Assembly: GCF_024704835.1 (NCBI RefSeq)
Contig: NZ_JAMXBE010000005.1
Span: 378,778 to 442,777, forward strand
Direction of reading: 5' to 3'
Origin: Parapedobacter tibetensis
GTDB lineage: Bacteria; Bacteroidota; Bacteroidia; Sphingobacteriales; Sphingobacteriaceae
Length of the DNA: 64,000 bases
The position numbers and the translations under genes were made by a program. The notes below the pieces were generated by a model. It saw nothing but the letters and a program-made list of their open reading frames with translations, searched no databases and was not told the DNA's origin. Shown here one piece after another: positions 9,501 to 19,927 of this stretch; position 1 is the stretch's first letter, and each line of letters begins with the position of its first letter.

Positions 9501-12500
9501 GCGGTAGCATAGGAGGTGATGAATAGCGCTGGCTGTGTATAGTACGTGTTGCGCAAGATTTCGGCGGCTTGTGCTTGATCGGTTACAGGGTCATCGGTGA
9601 AAATAACTGCCCGTATATCTTCACCCATTTCCTGTAAAAGGATTTCGGCACATTGGTCGATGGCCTCGCGGTACACAGGCTCATGGCGGTACAGTGTGAG
9701 CCCCATATTGATGTATTGGGCTCCTTGCCCCGGAAACATGAAGACGAGTTGATCGGTGTTTTCCTCCAGGTCGCCATAGATCCATTGGCCTCCAATCAAT
9801 TTGTTGCTCAATTCTTCATGGCCTTCGGCAACGATCGCATATCTTTTATTAAGGTCTTCGCGCGTAGTCTGTAATGTATAGGATAATGCGTCCAAGGGTA
9901 CCGTGGGATTTTTGCTCAGGAAATCCACCAACCTGCCGGCATACGACCGTGCCGCCTCATCGGTTTTTGCTGACCAGTTAACCAGCACCGGACGTTTGGC
10001 AAGCGGCGGTGTAGATTCATCAGTCGGTTCGTAGACATGTGCTTCCAATAGCACATGTGCATTGGTGCCACCTACGCCAAAAGAACTTACACCGGCCCTA
10101 AGGCGCTGGTCAATGTTCCAATGGAAAGGCCTTTCGTTTACGACAAAGGGGCTATTCGAGAAATCGATGTTTGGATTCGAACAATCGAAATTAATGGATG
10201 GGGGGATGACTCGGTGGTAAAGTGAAAGGGCTACCTTGATTAGCCCGGCGACTCCGGCGGCATGGGTGAGGTGACCCATATTGCTTTTGATGGATCCGAT
10301 CCGGCAAAACTGCTTTTCCGGTGTGTCACCAAAGGCTAATTTTAGCCCTTCGACCTCTATGGGATCTCCCAACGGGGTGGCCGTACCATGGGCTTCGATA
10401 TATCCAATGGTCTCGGGCAGGAACCCTGAGTCGTCCATAGCCATTTGGATGGCCATAGCCTGGCCTGTCGCCGATGGTGCCGTGAAGCTGCCCTTGCCGC
10501 CGCCATCGTTACTCAACCCAACACCGCTAATGATCGCGTAGATTGTATCGCCGTCAACTTTGGCATTTTCCAGATCTTTCAATAGCACCACTCCCGCACC
10601 ATCGCTGAACACCGTACCGGTTGCTTGTGCATCGAACGGGCGCGTGTGGCCATCGGTGCTGAACATCGCTCCTTCTTCGTAACGTTGCCCGCTATGGATA
10701 GGTACTGTAATGGAAACACCCCCGGCAATGGCCATGTCGCATTGGCCATTTCGGATGGCTTCAACGGCTTGGGAAATAGCTACCAATGAGGTGCTGCAAG
10801 CGGTATTGAGGCTTACCGCTGGACCCTTCAAGTCCAGTTGGTAAGCAGTGCGCGTGGCGATGTAATCTTTTTCGTTGGCAACCATCACCTGAAACGCACC
10901 AATCTTTGCTATTTCTTCAGGATGGTGTTGCAGGTTGTTGATGAAGTAGGTGTTGTTGCCTGTGCCTGCATATACGCCAATCGAATGTTGGGCCCTTGAA
11001 GTGAGGTACCCCGAGGCTTCCAGCACATCGCGGCTAATCTCAAGAAATATGCGCTGTTGCGGATCCATAAGTCTGGCCATTGTTGGGTTGATGCCAAACA
11101 ACGCGGCGTCAAACCATTCGGCTTGATCAACTATGCCCCGTGCCTTGACATAATCAGGGTCATTGAGCAACTCATTGGGGATGCTGCCGTCCAGTTCCGC
11201 ATCGGAGAAAAATTTAACCGTCTCTTTTCCAGAAAGCAATATGTCCCATAGCTCTTCCACCGACGCGGCGCCCGGAAATTTTCCTGCCATGCCGATGATG
11301 GCAATAGCCTTATTTTTGTTCCCTTTCCTCACATTATGCCTTTTCGCCATCGGAGTTACCGATTCCGTGCCGTCTACGATGACAGCGAGTGCAGCCGCTG
11401 TGGGGTATTGGTAAATTTTGGTGACCGTTATTTCGATGTGGTGTCGCTGTCTAAGTTGCGCGACAGTCTGTTGTGCGAGCAACGAGTTGCCACCCAGCTC
11501 AAAAAAATTGTCGTTTACGCCTACCTTATCAATCAGCAACAACTCACACCAAAGTGCTGTGATTTCCCTTTCCCTTTCGGTAGACGGCTTTTTGAACAAC
11601 GTGCCGATATCCGGTCGGGCCACCTCTGGCGTGGGAAACGCATTGCGATCCACTTTGCCACTGGTGGTCTTTGGGAAGGATTCCAGCCACACGAAAGCAG
11701 CAGGCACCATATAATTGGGGAGCTTTTGCCCGAGATATTCCCTGATGGGAGATATGTCATGCAGATTGCCGTCTTGGGATATGAGGTAAGCAACGAGCCG
11801 CTTGATGCCTGGAGAGTCTTCACGAAGAACAACGACACTTTGTGCGATTTCAGGCAACTCAGCAAGGCAGATTTCGATTTCGCCAAGCTCTACCCGATTT
11901 CCCCTGATTTTTACTTGGTGGTCGGCCCGCCCATGGAATTCGATTTCACCGTTTGGCAGGAATCTGCCTAGGTCACCGGTACGGTACAAACGGTGTTTAT
12001 GACCTCGGGAATCCTTCCAGGACAGGTATCTTTCGCGTGTCAACTCCTCGCGATTCAGATAGCCTTTCGACACGTTGACGCCACCGATATAGATTTCACC
12101 GACCTCGCCCTTTGCCACCTCATTCATTTGCGTGTCTAGTAAGAAAATATCCGCATTGTCGATGGGTGCGCCAATGGTGGGGATATCCGGCCAGTTTTCC
12201 GCGTTGCCTGTAAGCCTCAAATCCGTGACCCAGATGCTTGTTTCCGTGGGGCCATACACATTTACCAAGGTGCAGTCCGGCTTTTGCACAAAAAACTCAC
12301 GGATCGCGGGCGTAATTTTCAATAATTCGCCCCCAGTGGTGATTTCCTTGAGCGATGGTGGATAGCATTTCAAGTTCCGAGCTGCTTCAGTCAGGTATTG
12401 CAACACGACATAAGGCACGAAAATCCGGTTGATGGACTGCTGCTCGATGTACTTGAGCAACTGTACGGCATCAAGGCGGATGTCTTCGCCGATGACGTGT

Positions 12501-13198
12501 AGGGTGCCTCCAGATGTGAGACTTACGAATACTTCCTGGAAGGAAGCATCAAAACTTAGATGCGAGAAAAGGAGGTTTTTCGAACCCCCACTGGCCTTGC
12601 TGTCGCGCAATTGGTGTTCAATGAGGTTGCGCATGCCCACATGGGTCATGCATACCCCCTTGGGAATGCCTGTAGAACCCGATGTATACAGCAGCGCAAT
12701 CAGTTCGCTGTCAACAGCAGGAGAGGGGGCCCCCAATTCTGAAGGGTCACTGCCTTCGCCAATAGCCCATGATGCGGCCAACGGTGTCAATTCGAATTTG
12801 GAGAAAAACTCGTTTTCAGCATGCTCGCAAACAACGAACTGTACACCGGCATCTTGTACCATCTGCCGTATTCGTTCTTCGGGATAAGTGATGTCTAGTG
12901 GTAGGTAAGCCTTACCGGATTTGATAATTGCCAGCATCCCCACGATGGTACCGATGCTTTTGGTAGCACTTAGGCCAACGAAGGAGGCTAGACTATTTTG
13001 TGAAATAATTAAATGCGCTAACTTATCAGCTTTTATGTTTAATTGATGAAACGTCAAGGCATCCTCCCCGCAGTGGACGGCAATACGGTCTGGTGTTTGT
13101 GCTACCCATCCATGAAAATAGTCTAGTATCGATACATAACTCGATTTTTCCATACTTTTCTTGGTTCTATATTGAACGGATGGTAGGTCGACGGTCAT
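6515..13198 (-). CDS. Hybrid NRPS-PKS: A - PCP - KS - AT - ACP - aminotransferase
   Basis: First protein of the assembly line (2227 aa). It has no N-terminal condensation domain, so it acts as a starter: adenylation (~25-520; YTSGSTG, YGPTETS, GKVDRNA) and PCP with Ser572 in LGGNSL. A ketosynthase (~629-1055) follows with Cys801 (TACSTS), His937 (EAHGTA) and His976. The acyltransferase has Ser1250 in GHSIGE and an HAFH motif around 1346-1349, the malonyl-CoA signature. ACP Ser1562 sits in GFDSL, and after a Gln/Ser-rich linker comes a class III PLP aminotransferase (~1750-2190) with Lys2014 in YGKVVGSG. The AMT arrangement resembles the mycosubtilin/iturin synthases. There is no KR, DH or ER, so the expected product is an amino acid extended by two carbons with the beta-ketone turned into an amine. 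A-domain positions read DAQFITVIWK, which I cannot match to a substrate; Trp at position 331 suggests a small pocket. Confidence 0.9.
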   Translation of the reverse strand: MTVDLPSVQYRTKKSMEKSSYVSILDYFHGWVAQTPDRIAVHCGEDALTFHQLNIKADKLAHLIISQNSLASFVGLSATKSIGTIVGMLAIIKSGKAYLPLDITYPEERIRQMVQDAGVQFVVCEHAENEFFSKFELTPLAASWAIGEGSDPSELGAPSPAVDSELIALLYTSGSTGIPKGVCMTHVGMRNLIEHQLRDSKASGGSKNLLFSHLSFDASFQEVFVSLTSGGTLHVIGEDIRLDAVQLLKYIEQQSINRIFVPYVVLQYLTEAARNLKCYPPSLKEITTGGELLKITPAIREFFVQKPDCTLVNVYGPTETSIWVTDLRLTGNAENWPDIPTIGAPIDNADIFLLDTQMNEVAKGEVGEIYIGGVNVSKGYLNREELTRERYLSWKDSRGHKHRLYRTGDLGRFLPNGEIEFHGRADHQVKIRGNRVELGEIEICLAELPEIAQSVVVLREDSPGIKRLVAYLISQDGNLHDISPIREYLGQKLPNYMVPAAFVWLESFPKTTSGKVDRNAFPTPEVARPDIGTLFKKPSTEREREITALWCELLLIDKVGVNDNFFELGGNSLLAQQTVAQLRQRHHIEITVTKIYQYPTAAALAVIVDGTESVTPMAKRHNVRKGNKNKAIAIIGMAGKFPGAASVEELWDILLSGKETVKFFSDAELDGSIPNELLNDPDYVKARGIVDQAEWFDAALFGINPTMARLMDPQQRIFLEISRDVLEASGYLTSRAQHSIGVYAGTGNNTYFINNLQHHPEEIAKIGAFQVMVANEKDYIATRTAYQLDLKGPAVSLNTACSTSLVAISQAVEAIRNGQCDMAIAGGVSITVPIHSGQRYEEGAMFSTDGHTRPFDAQATGTVFSDGAGVVLLKDLENAKVDGDTIYAIISGVGLSNDGGGKGSFTAPSATGQAMAIQMAMDDSGFLPETIGYIEAHGTATPLGDPIEVEGLKLAFGDTPEKQFCRIGSIKSNMGHLTHAAGVAGLIKVALSLYHRVIPPSINFDCSNPNIDFSNSPFVVNERPFHWNIDQRLRAGVSSFGVGGTNAHVLLEAHVYEPTDESTPPLAKRPVLVNWSAKTDEAARSYAGRLVDFLSKNPTVPLDALSYTLQTTREDLNKRYAIVAEGHEELSNKLIGGQWIYGDLEENTDQLVFMFPGQGAQYINMGLTLYRHEPVYREAIDQCAEILLQEMGEDIRAVIFTDDPVTDQAQAAEILRNTYYTQPALFITSYATAKLWMSWGIKPTAYIGHSIGEFVAAHLAGVFSLKDALRLITTRGRLTSSVDHGSMLSVRAAADRVATILPAELSIAAINAPNLCVVTGPDQPIADFAALLESHGIACKPLHTSHAFHSSMMQPILEDFKSEVARISLHIPKMPIVSTVSGSWLKDEQATDPAYWAHHIVATVRFSEALLFLEQELHPIYLEAGPGQVTSTLAKQHGAALAQKSIGGLYAHESGEYYAMYQSLGQLWTHGIVPHWDEIHLPAQPKTIHTAPTYAHDRKYHWIGPEKDTDKIIKEDSKLRGNIIMRKDLLINNVKTLLEEASGIDIADAPLHATFIEIGFDSLLLTQIAQSLKKEFGLPITFRKLNEEYHNLNLLGEYLDKHLPTESYQPPVSPSTPLPQEFNTAPVMPSYSNAMNRIPQKVADTATQQLDPISLISQQISLISQQIALLQGSASMSFQQPMAAHQNGKPVPVIQSVVSETRTTPTDTTLAAEEMAALKKPFGATARIERQSSALNEEQERYLADLIARYVAKTAKSKAYAQAHRTRMADPRVVSGFKPATKEMVYSIVVNRSKGCRLWDIDGNEYIDALNGFGSNMLGYQPDFIANALHQQIDEGYEIGPQHEKAGEVCELICELTHMDRAALCNTGSEAVLGAMRIARTITGRSTIVAFSNSYHGIVDEVIVRGTKKLKTFPAASGIMPEAVQNMLILDYGTPESLQIIRERAHELAAVLVEPVQSRRPEFQPVEFVKELRKITTESGTALIFDEVITGFRMHLHGMQHLWGIEADLATYGKVVGSGMSVGVIAGKRAFMDALDGGYWEYGNDSVPEVGVTYFAGTFVRHPLALAATKASLEYLKAQGPQLQENLTNQTKALVDELNSVCQKYQIPLYIAQFGSLWKVKYHGEYAYGELLFTAMRIRGIHILDGFPCFLTTAHTDEDIKQIVHAFEGSVHELVKVGFIPTMGELDLDNLPPIANARLGKDMAGNPAWFIEDEQHPGKYLQVEQLN

Positions 13199-13327
13199 TA
13201 AGTAATATTTAATTTAAACAAGTCGCAAAGAACGCTATTGATCAACCGTATTTAGCACGTAGAGCTACCTAACTCAAATTACGATTGGTACTATATAGCT
13301 GCAAACCACCCCTGTTTTAATACAAGC

Positions 13328-13335
13328 CAAAAGTA
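13328..13335 (-). promoter_or_regulatory. Candidate -7 box for the NRPS/PKS operon
   Basis: Minus-strand TACTTTTG fits the Bacteroidota TAnnTTTG element and lies about 130 nt upstream of the synthase ATG. No TTG is found at the usual 19-20 nt spacing, so support is weak. Confidence 0.3.
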
Positions 13336-13462
13336 AGGTCGATAGATAACAAAATGATTGAAATAGAGGCGGAAAATGTTGTTTTGTAGCGTATATGCTA
13401 CATATAATGCATGGACAATCGACCGTACTATTTTCCGGTTAGCTTACTTCAAAAAAAACAAT

Positions 13463-13470
13463 TAGTTTTG
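13463..13470 (+). promoter_or_regulatory. Candidate -7 box for glycosyltransferase gene
   Basis: TAGTTTTG matches TAnnTTTG and lies 37 nt before the ATG at 13508. The -33 TTG is not evident. An AAGGAG at 13482-13487 is too far from the start to act as a ribosome-binding site. Confidence 0.35.
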
Positions 13471-13507
13471 CGCCATCTGATAAGGAGCATCCTTTCGTTT
13501 TTAACTA

Positions 13508-14428
13508 ATGACATTAACATCCATTATTACGGTCAACTACCGGCAACCAGCGCTCACTGAAGATTTCCTACGTTCACTATCGACGTGTGCCAATGAACAG
13601 GAAGTGGAAGTGATTGTAGTGGATAATGGCGCTGAAGAGGATAACGGGGAGCGTTTCAGGGTAATTTATCCATCGCTCATCTACATCCGCTCCGAAAAAA
13701 ACCTAGGCTTCGCTGGTGGCAATAACCTGGGCATCCGGTATGCCCAAGGCGACTATCTACTGTTCCTCAATAACGATACGGAGATTACCGGAAATTTCAT
13801 CCCTATATTGCGCGATGAGCTTCACTGCCATCCGGATATTGGCCTGCTTTCACCGCTCATCTTGTATTTCGAAGATAAACGCAAAATTCAATATGCCGGT
13901 TATACGCCGATGAATTACCTCACCGGCCGCAACAACGGCATCGGCGTTATGGACGATGACGACGGGCAATACAGCTATATGACAACCCAGACGGGGTATT
14001 GCCATGGGGCAGCCATGATGTGCCGAAAGGCCGATCTCGAAAGCGTAGGATTGATGGAGGAACATTTCTTCCTTTATTATGAAGAATTGGATTGGTGCGA
14101 GAAGTTCAAACGTGCCGGTCTTAAAATCGGTTTCACCGGAAAGGCTAAGATTTACCATAAGGAATCCATGAGCGTAGGCAAGGAAAGTCCCCTGAAGAGC
14201 TATTTCATGGTTCGAAACCGGTGGCTTTTCATCAGGCGCAATGCCAAATGGCCTGCGGCGCTCCTCTTTGGTTGCTATTACCTGTTTATAGCCATACCTT
14301 ACTTAATCATCAAGCGCCTGATCCAGGGTAAGGTTGGATTAGCGAAAGCTGCGCTGAGCGGAATATGGTGGAACGTTACCCATTCTACTGATAGCAGCGA
14401 CCTGGGCATAGAACTACCTGCAACCTGA
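13508..14428 (+). CDS. Family 2 glycosyltransferase (rhamnosyltransferase-like)
   Basis: 306 aa GT-A fold enzyme. Seen: N-terminal SIITVNYRQP and VIVVDNGAEE, the nucleotide-binding loop EKNLGFAGGNNLGI, the DxD-equivalent LFLNNDTE near residue 95, and the acceptor-side FFLYYEELDWCEKFKRAG. A hydrophobic segment around residues 255-275 probably anchors it to the inner membrane. Such enzymes add a sugar from a nucleotide-sugar to lipopolysaccharide, capsule or similar glycans; donor and acceptor cannot be told. It is transcribed away from the NRPS genes and converges with dapA, 5 nt apart, so it stands alone. A role in glycosylating the NRPS product is possible but unsupported. Confidence 0.85.
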   Translation: MTLTSIITVNYRQPALTEDFLRSLSTCANEQEVEVIVVDNGAEEDNGERFRVIYPSLIYIRSEKNLGFAGGNNLGIRYAQGDYLLFLNNDTEITGNFIPILRDELHCHPDIGLLSPLILYFEDKRKIQYAGYTPMNYLTGRNNGIGVMDDDDGQYSYMTTQTGYCHGAAMMCRKADLESVGLMEEHFFLYYEELDWCEKFKRAGLKIGFTGKAKIYHKESMSVGKESPLKSYFMVRNRWLFIRRNAKWPAALLFGCYYLFIAIPYLIIKRLIQGKVGLAKAALSGIWWNVTHSTDSSDLGIELPAT

Positions 14429-14433
14429 GCAGA

Positions 14434-15318
14434 TTAGGTAGTCAATATTTTCGCTAATTCGTCACGGACAGCCGTCTCCAATTGGGCACTTGCTTCCACC
14501 AATGGCAATCTTACCGCTGCGCTACATATACCCAACTGTTCGAGGATGGCCTTTACCCCGGCCGGGTTGCCTTCCAAGAAGCATAGCTCAGTCAATCGGA
14601 TTAACTTGGAATGGATATCACGGGCCTGTATATAGTCGTTTTTGAGACATAGCTGTGCAAGTTTGGCCACTTCTGCGGGGAATGCGTTGCCCACCACGGA
14701 AATCATCCCTACTGCGCCCAATGCCATCATGGGGAGGGTCATCGCGTCATCGCCTGAAATCATGAAGAAACCATCCGGCCTATCCCGCATGATTTTACCA
14801 AATTGGTCGAAGCTACCGGACGCTTCTTTGGTGGCGATAATGTTATCACAATCTTTTGCAAGCCTTACGGTTGTTTCAGGGCTGATGTTGCTTCCAGTAC
14901 GCGCCGGTACATTATATAGGATGATTGGTAGTGGGGATGCCGATGCCACCGCTTTATAATGCTGGTAGAGGCCTTCCTGTGTGGGCTTGTTGTAATACGG
15001 ACTCACAGACAAGATGGCGATATAGCCACTGTAGTCAAAGGACTTGACATGGTGCACGATTTCGGCGGTGTTATTGCCACCTATACCAGCCACAAGCGGC
15101 ACACGTCCGCTTACTTTTTCAACGGTAAACTTCCATATGGCCTTTCGTTCGCTCTCGGTAAGGGTAGCCACCTCGCCGGTGGTGCCCAATGAAACAAGAT
15201 AATCCATTCCTCCATTGATCTGGTACTCAATGAGTCGTTCCAAACCCGCGAAGTCAATCGTTCCATCAGAATGGAAAGGCGTAATTAATGCAACACCTGC
15301 GCCGTGAAGCTCGTTCAT
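14434..15318 (-). CDS. dapA: 4-hydroxy-tetrahydrodipicolinate synthase
   Basis: 294 aa, the usual family length. It condenses pyruvate with aspartate semialdehyde in the lysine/diaminopimelate pathway, in the cytosol. Seen: the N-terminal GAGVALITPFHSDG, the SLGTTGE phosphate/pyruvate-binding motif, the catalytic Tyr in ILYNVPARTG, and the Schiff-base Lys in IIATKEASG. Third gene of the ligA operon: its start lies 1 nt beyond the stop of the DUF6913 gene. Diaminopimelate from this pathway feeds peptidoglycan synthesis. Confidence 0.95.
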   Translation of the reverse strand: MNELHGAGVALITPFHSDGTIDFAGLERLIEYQINGGMDYLVSLGTTGEVATLTESERKAIWKFTVEKVSGRVPLVAGIGGNNTAEIVHHVKSFDYSGYIAILSVSPYYNKPTQEGLYQHYKAVASASPLPIILYNVPARTGSNISPETTVRLAKDCDNIIATKEASGSFDQFGKIMRDRPDGFFMISGDDAMTLPMMALGAVGMISVVGNAFPAEVAKLAQLCLKNDYIQARDIHSKLIRLTELCFLEGNPAGVKAILEQLGICSAAVRLPLVEASAQLETAVRDELAKILTT

Positions 15319-15319
15319 G

Positions 15320-15853
15320 TTAATGTATTTTGACTAAATAGTGTTTTATTGCTTTTAATAACTCCCTGCTGTCCACAAATTCACCTTTCACCATCAACCC
15401 ATATGCCTTGTTCAGCCTAGGCTCATAACGCCCTATTCGGAATGTAGCCGGTGTCTTGATGGCAACATAATCCAAGGCCAAGTGGTTTCCGTCTGTACAG
15501 AGGTTCAACAAGAGGTCAAAATTAATGGAAATAAATGATTTTATTGCATGCTCTTTAGGAATGAGGTTCCAGGCAAGGGCCTCAGGTTCGAGGATGATGA
15601 TATTGGGGTTGGTTGGTATCTCAATAGGCGATTCCAACAGACCTAATACGACGCATTCCTTGCCGTCTTTGGAGAGTTGGTTTAACACGTCATCCACCCA
15701 TTGTATGTCGTCATTTTCTCGTAAAGGCATGAGTAAACCGATTCGCTTAATCTCTTCATAAGCAATGGTTCGTTGAGGTTCGCTATGCCGACGAAGCATG
15801 GAAAGCAATGTTATTTCGCCAGCTTTCTTACGGAGGCCCATCAAGATTCCCAT
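15320..15853 (-). CDS. DUF6913-like protein
   Basis: 177 aa, no signal peptide or membrane segment. The pattern SINFDLLLNLC followed by LDYVAIKTPATFRIGRYEP matches the small Bacteroidota family named DUF6913, whose function is unknown. It sits between ligA (2 nt gap) and dapA (1 nt gap), a gene order I recognise from other Sphingobacteria and Flavobacteria, so the three are one operon. No catalytic motif can be pointed to. Confidence 0.7.
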   Translation of the reverse strand: MGILMGLRKKAGEITLLSMLRRHSEPQRTIAYEEIKRIGLLMPLRENDDIQWVDDVLNQLSKDGKECVVLGLLESPIEIPTNPNIIILEPEALAWNLIPKEHAIKSFISINFDLLLNLCTDGNHLALDYVAIKTPATFRIGRYEPRLNKAYGLMVKGEFVDSRELLKAIKHYLVKIH

Positions 15854-15855
15854 AT

Positions 15856-17931
<2,076 letters not shown>

Positions 17932-18663
17932 CTATTCCTCGAGCTTACCCCATATTTCATAGATTGGGGCTCCCGCTGAACTCAGACCGGAATGGTGCCA
18001 TTGGCCGTTTTCGATTTTGCCATCGAAAGTGAGTGAAGCGCCGACACGGTCGTTGTCTCGGGAGAAAAATTCGATGTTTTCAGTGTACTTGCCGTTTTCA
18101 AATGTGTATGTGCCACCCCCGGTACCCGAAAACTCACCGGTTTTGATGTTGATGGCCACCCATTGGAAGCGTTTACCGCTTAGTATTTTCAGGGTTCTTC
18201 TATCCCTTAAAGGCATTTGACTCATACCATCTTCTTGTTTTCTGCCTGATATGCGCCACACACCAGCCATTGAGCCTTCGTTGCTATCAATTCGATTCCA
18301 TGTAGCATTGGTGCCAGATAGGTTGGTGGTTAAGGTATTCGCGACTTGGTAGTCAAAGGTGCTCGATTGGCCCAGCCAGTTTTCGATGGGGGTTTTGTTC
18401 GCTGCATTTTCGGTGTCATATTGCCAAGTGACGATAAGTTTGTTGCCATCGGTGGTATATGTACCACCTCGTGTAGCAATGAATTTTTTGTTTTTGACAT
18501 CGTATGTGCTGTGCGATAAGTAGCCGTTAACAAAAACCGCTGTTTGTTCGATATCGCCCTGTTGTGTATGCCAGGACCCAGCTAAAGGGTCGGTTTGCCG
18601 TGCTTGGATATTCAGGCCAAATACACATATGGCCAACAAAAAAAGGAGTGCATGTCTTTTCAT
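17932..18663 (-). CDS. Secreted two-repeat lipocalin-like protein
   Basis: 243 aa with a clear Sec signal peptide (MKRHALLFLLAICVFG ... IQARQ). The mature part is two similar halves. Each opens with a Gly-x-Trp strand (LAGSWHTQQG; MAGVWRISGRK) and holds a GGTYT motif followed by a strand with charged residues (GGTYTTDGNKL; GGTYTFENGKY), the look of small beta-barrel lipocalin-like domains found in many Bacteroidota secreted proteins. Function unknown. It stands alone upstream of ligA on the same strand, with a 48-nt gap that carries the ligA promoter. Confidence 0.6.
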   Translation of the reverse strand: MKRHALLFLLAICVFGLNIQARQTDPLAGSWHTQQGDIEQTAVFVNGYLSHSTYDVKNKKFIATRGGTYTTDGNKLIVTWQYDTENAANKTPIENWLGQSSTFDYQVANTLTTNLSGTNATWNRIDSNEGSMAGVWRISGRKQEDGMSQMPLRDRRTLKILSGKRFQWVAINIKTGEFSGTGGGTYTFENGKYTENIEFFSRDNDRVGASLTFDGKIENGQWHHSGLSSAGAPIYEIWGKLEE

Positions 18664-18687
18664 AATTGCGGTTGTTGAGTTGTTTTG

Positions 18688-18725
18688 GTTTACAATTTAC
18701 AATACTGTTTACAATTTACAATACT
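18688..18725. repeat. Perfect 19-bp tandem duplication
   Basis: GTTTACAATTTACAATACT occurs twice head to tail (18688-18706 and 18707-18725), in the leader of the secreted protein ending at 17932, 25-62 nt before its ATG. It could be a doubled regulator site or a slippage product. Confidence 0.6.
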
Positions 18726-18895
18726 TAAAATACATTGCGGAAGGAACGCGGATTTAACGAATCTATGTGCAGCATGCCAGCAAGATTGATTGGCAAACCA
18801 GCAAGCATCAGCCAGATCAGCGTTATCTGTGTTCAGTTTCCATCCATGCTAAAATAACAACTATTTATCCAAAAAGTTGCCATGTAGCCGGTATT

Positions 18896-19927
18896 TTACA
18901 AAAACCGCTTGAGATTGAGTTTGTTGAAACGGGTTTTGGCATGCATGTAGAACGCCCAAACAATGCTGCCCCGATACATGCCGGTAGTGTCGAATGTAGG
19001 GGGATACCGATTCCTTTTCTTTGCTGTTTTGAAAAAGTCGATAAAGAAACGTTGGTGGGAGCGACTGACAGCCCAAGCATCGCGGAATTTGCCGGTCAAG
19101 AGGAAATGGATGAGTGCCGTAAAGTCAATCCACATGCGGGCAAACACCACCCAAGTGGCTTCCAGAAAGGGTAGATTTTTTTGTAGCATAAATAGGCTAT
19201 TGCGGAAGTTGAGGTAGGTCTTCCTGGGATTACTGGTATCTAGCGTGCCACCCCCAACGTGATAAACTACCGAATCCGGACAATATCCAATACGGTATCC
19301 CGCACGTTTAAGACGCCAGCAAAGATCTATTTCTTCCATGTGAGCGAAGAAATCCTCATCAAACCCACCGGACGATCGCCAACATTCACGTTTTATGAAA
19401 AATGCGGCGCCACTGGCCCAAAACACTTCACATGGGTCATCGTATTGTCCGATGTCTTTTTCCGTCACATTGAGTATCCGTCCGCGGCAAAAAGGAAAGC
19501 CATACCGATCGATATATCCACCAGCTGCCCCTGCATGTTCGAAGTTATCTCGCTGATAGAATGAGCGGATTTTAGGTTGAGCCGCAGCCATATCAGGATT
19601 GCTTTCCAACAAGTCGACAACAGGCTTTATCCAACGGGGTGTTACTTCTACGTCAGAATTGAGCAACACAAAATAATCGGCTTCTATTTGCGTGAGGATG
19701 CTGTTATACCCCCCAGCAAACCCTAGGTTTCGATCATTGCGGATAATGCGGATAGTCGGATAATGTGTGGTTACGAAGGATATCGAATCGTCCGTGGAGC
19801 CATTATCACCCACGACGAACTCGATGTTTGGGTAGCATGTGTTAAACACGGAAGGTAGGAATTTCTCTAGGAAAAACCGACCGTTCCAATTCAAAATCAC
19901 GACAGCTACTTTTGGATAGTGTTTCAT
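18896..19927 (-). CDS. Family 2 glycosyltransferase
   Basis: 343 aa from the ATG at 19927, chosen because it overlaps the upstream stop as ATGA and begins directly with the GT-A strand VAVVILNWNG; an in-frame ATG 42 nt upstream would add a non-conserved tail. Seen: VVGDNGSTDDS, RNDRNLGFAGGYN, FVLLNSDVEVTP (the metal-binding acidic motif), GAAFFIKRE and HMEEIDLCWRLKRAGYRIG. These are standard features of rhamnosyl/dTDP-sugar transferases acting on cell-surface glycans. It is translationally coupled to the acyltransferase gene upstream, which suggests a shared role in the outer-membrane glycolipid. Confidence 0.85.
   Translation of the reverse strand: MKHYPKVAVVILNWNGRFFLEKFLPSVFNTCYPNIEFVVGDNGSTDDSISFVTTHYPTIRIIRNDRNLGFAGGYNSILTQIEADYFVLLNSDVEVTPRWIKPVVDLLESNPDMAAAQPKIRSFYQRDNFEHAGAAGGYIDRYGFPFCRGRILNVTEKDIGQYDDPCEVFWASGAAFFIKRECWRSSGGFDEDFFAHMEEIDLCWRLKRAGYRIGYCPDSVVYHVGGGTLDTSNPRKTYLNFRNSLFMLQKNLPFLEATWVVFARMWIDFTALIHFLLTGKFRDAWAVSRSHQRFFIDFFKTAKKRNRYPPTFDTTGMYRGSIVWAFYMHAKTRFNKLNLKRFL

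Larger units (their letters stand above)
13199..13507. other. Divergent intergenic region, NRPS operon / glycosyltransferase
   Basis: 309 nt without a gene. It must hold the promoters of the synthase operon (minus) and the glycosyltransferase (plus). Seen here: TAnnTTTG-like boxes on both strands and an imperfect palindrome GTAGC-N6-GCTAC at 13388-13403 that could be an operator. No regulator gene adjoins. Confidence 0.45.

Noticed and set aside
11336-11971. 211-codon plus-strand frame
   Set aside because: Antisense to the A and PCP domains of the synthase.
18767-19174. 135-codon plus-strand frame
   Set aside because: Overlaps the 3' end of a well-supported glycosyltransferase; no protein-like pattern.
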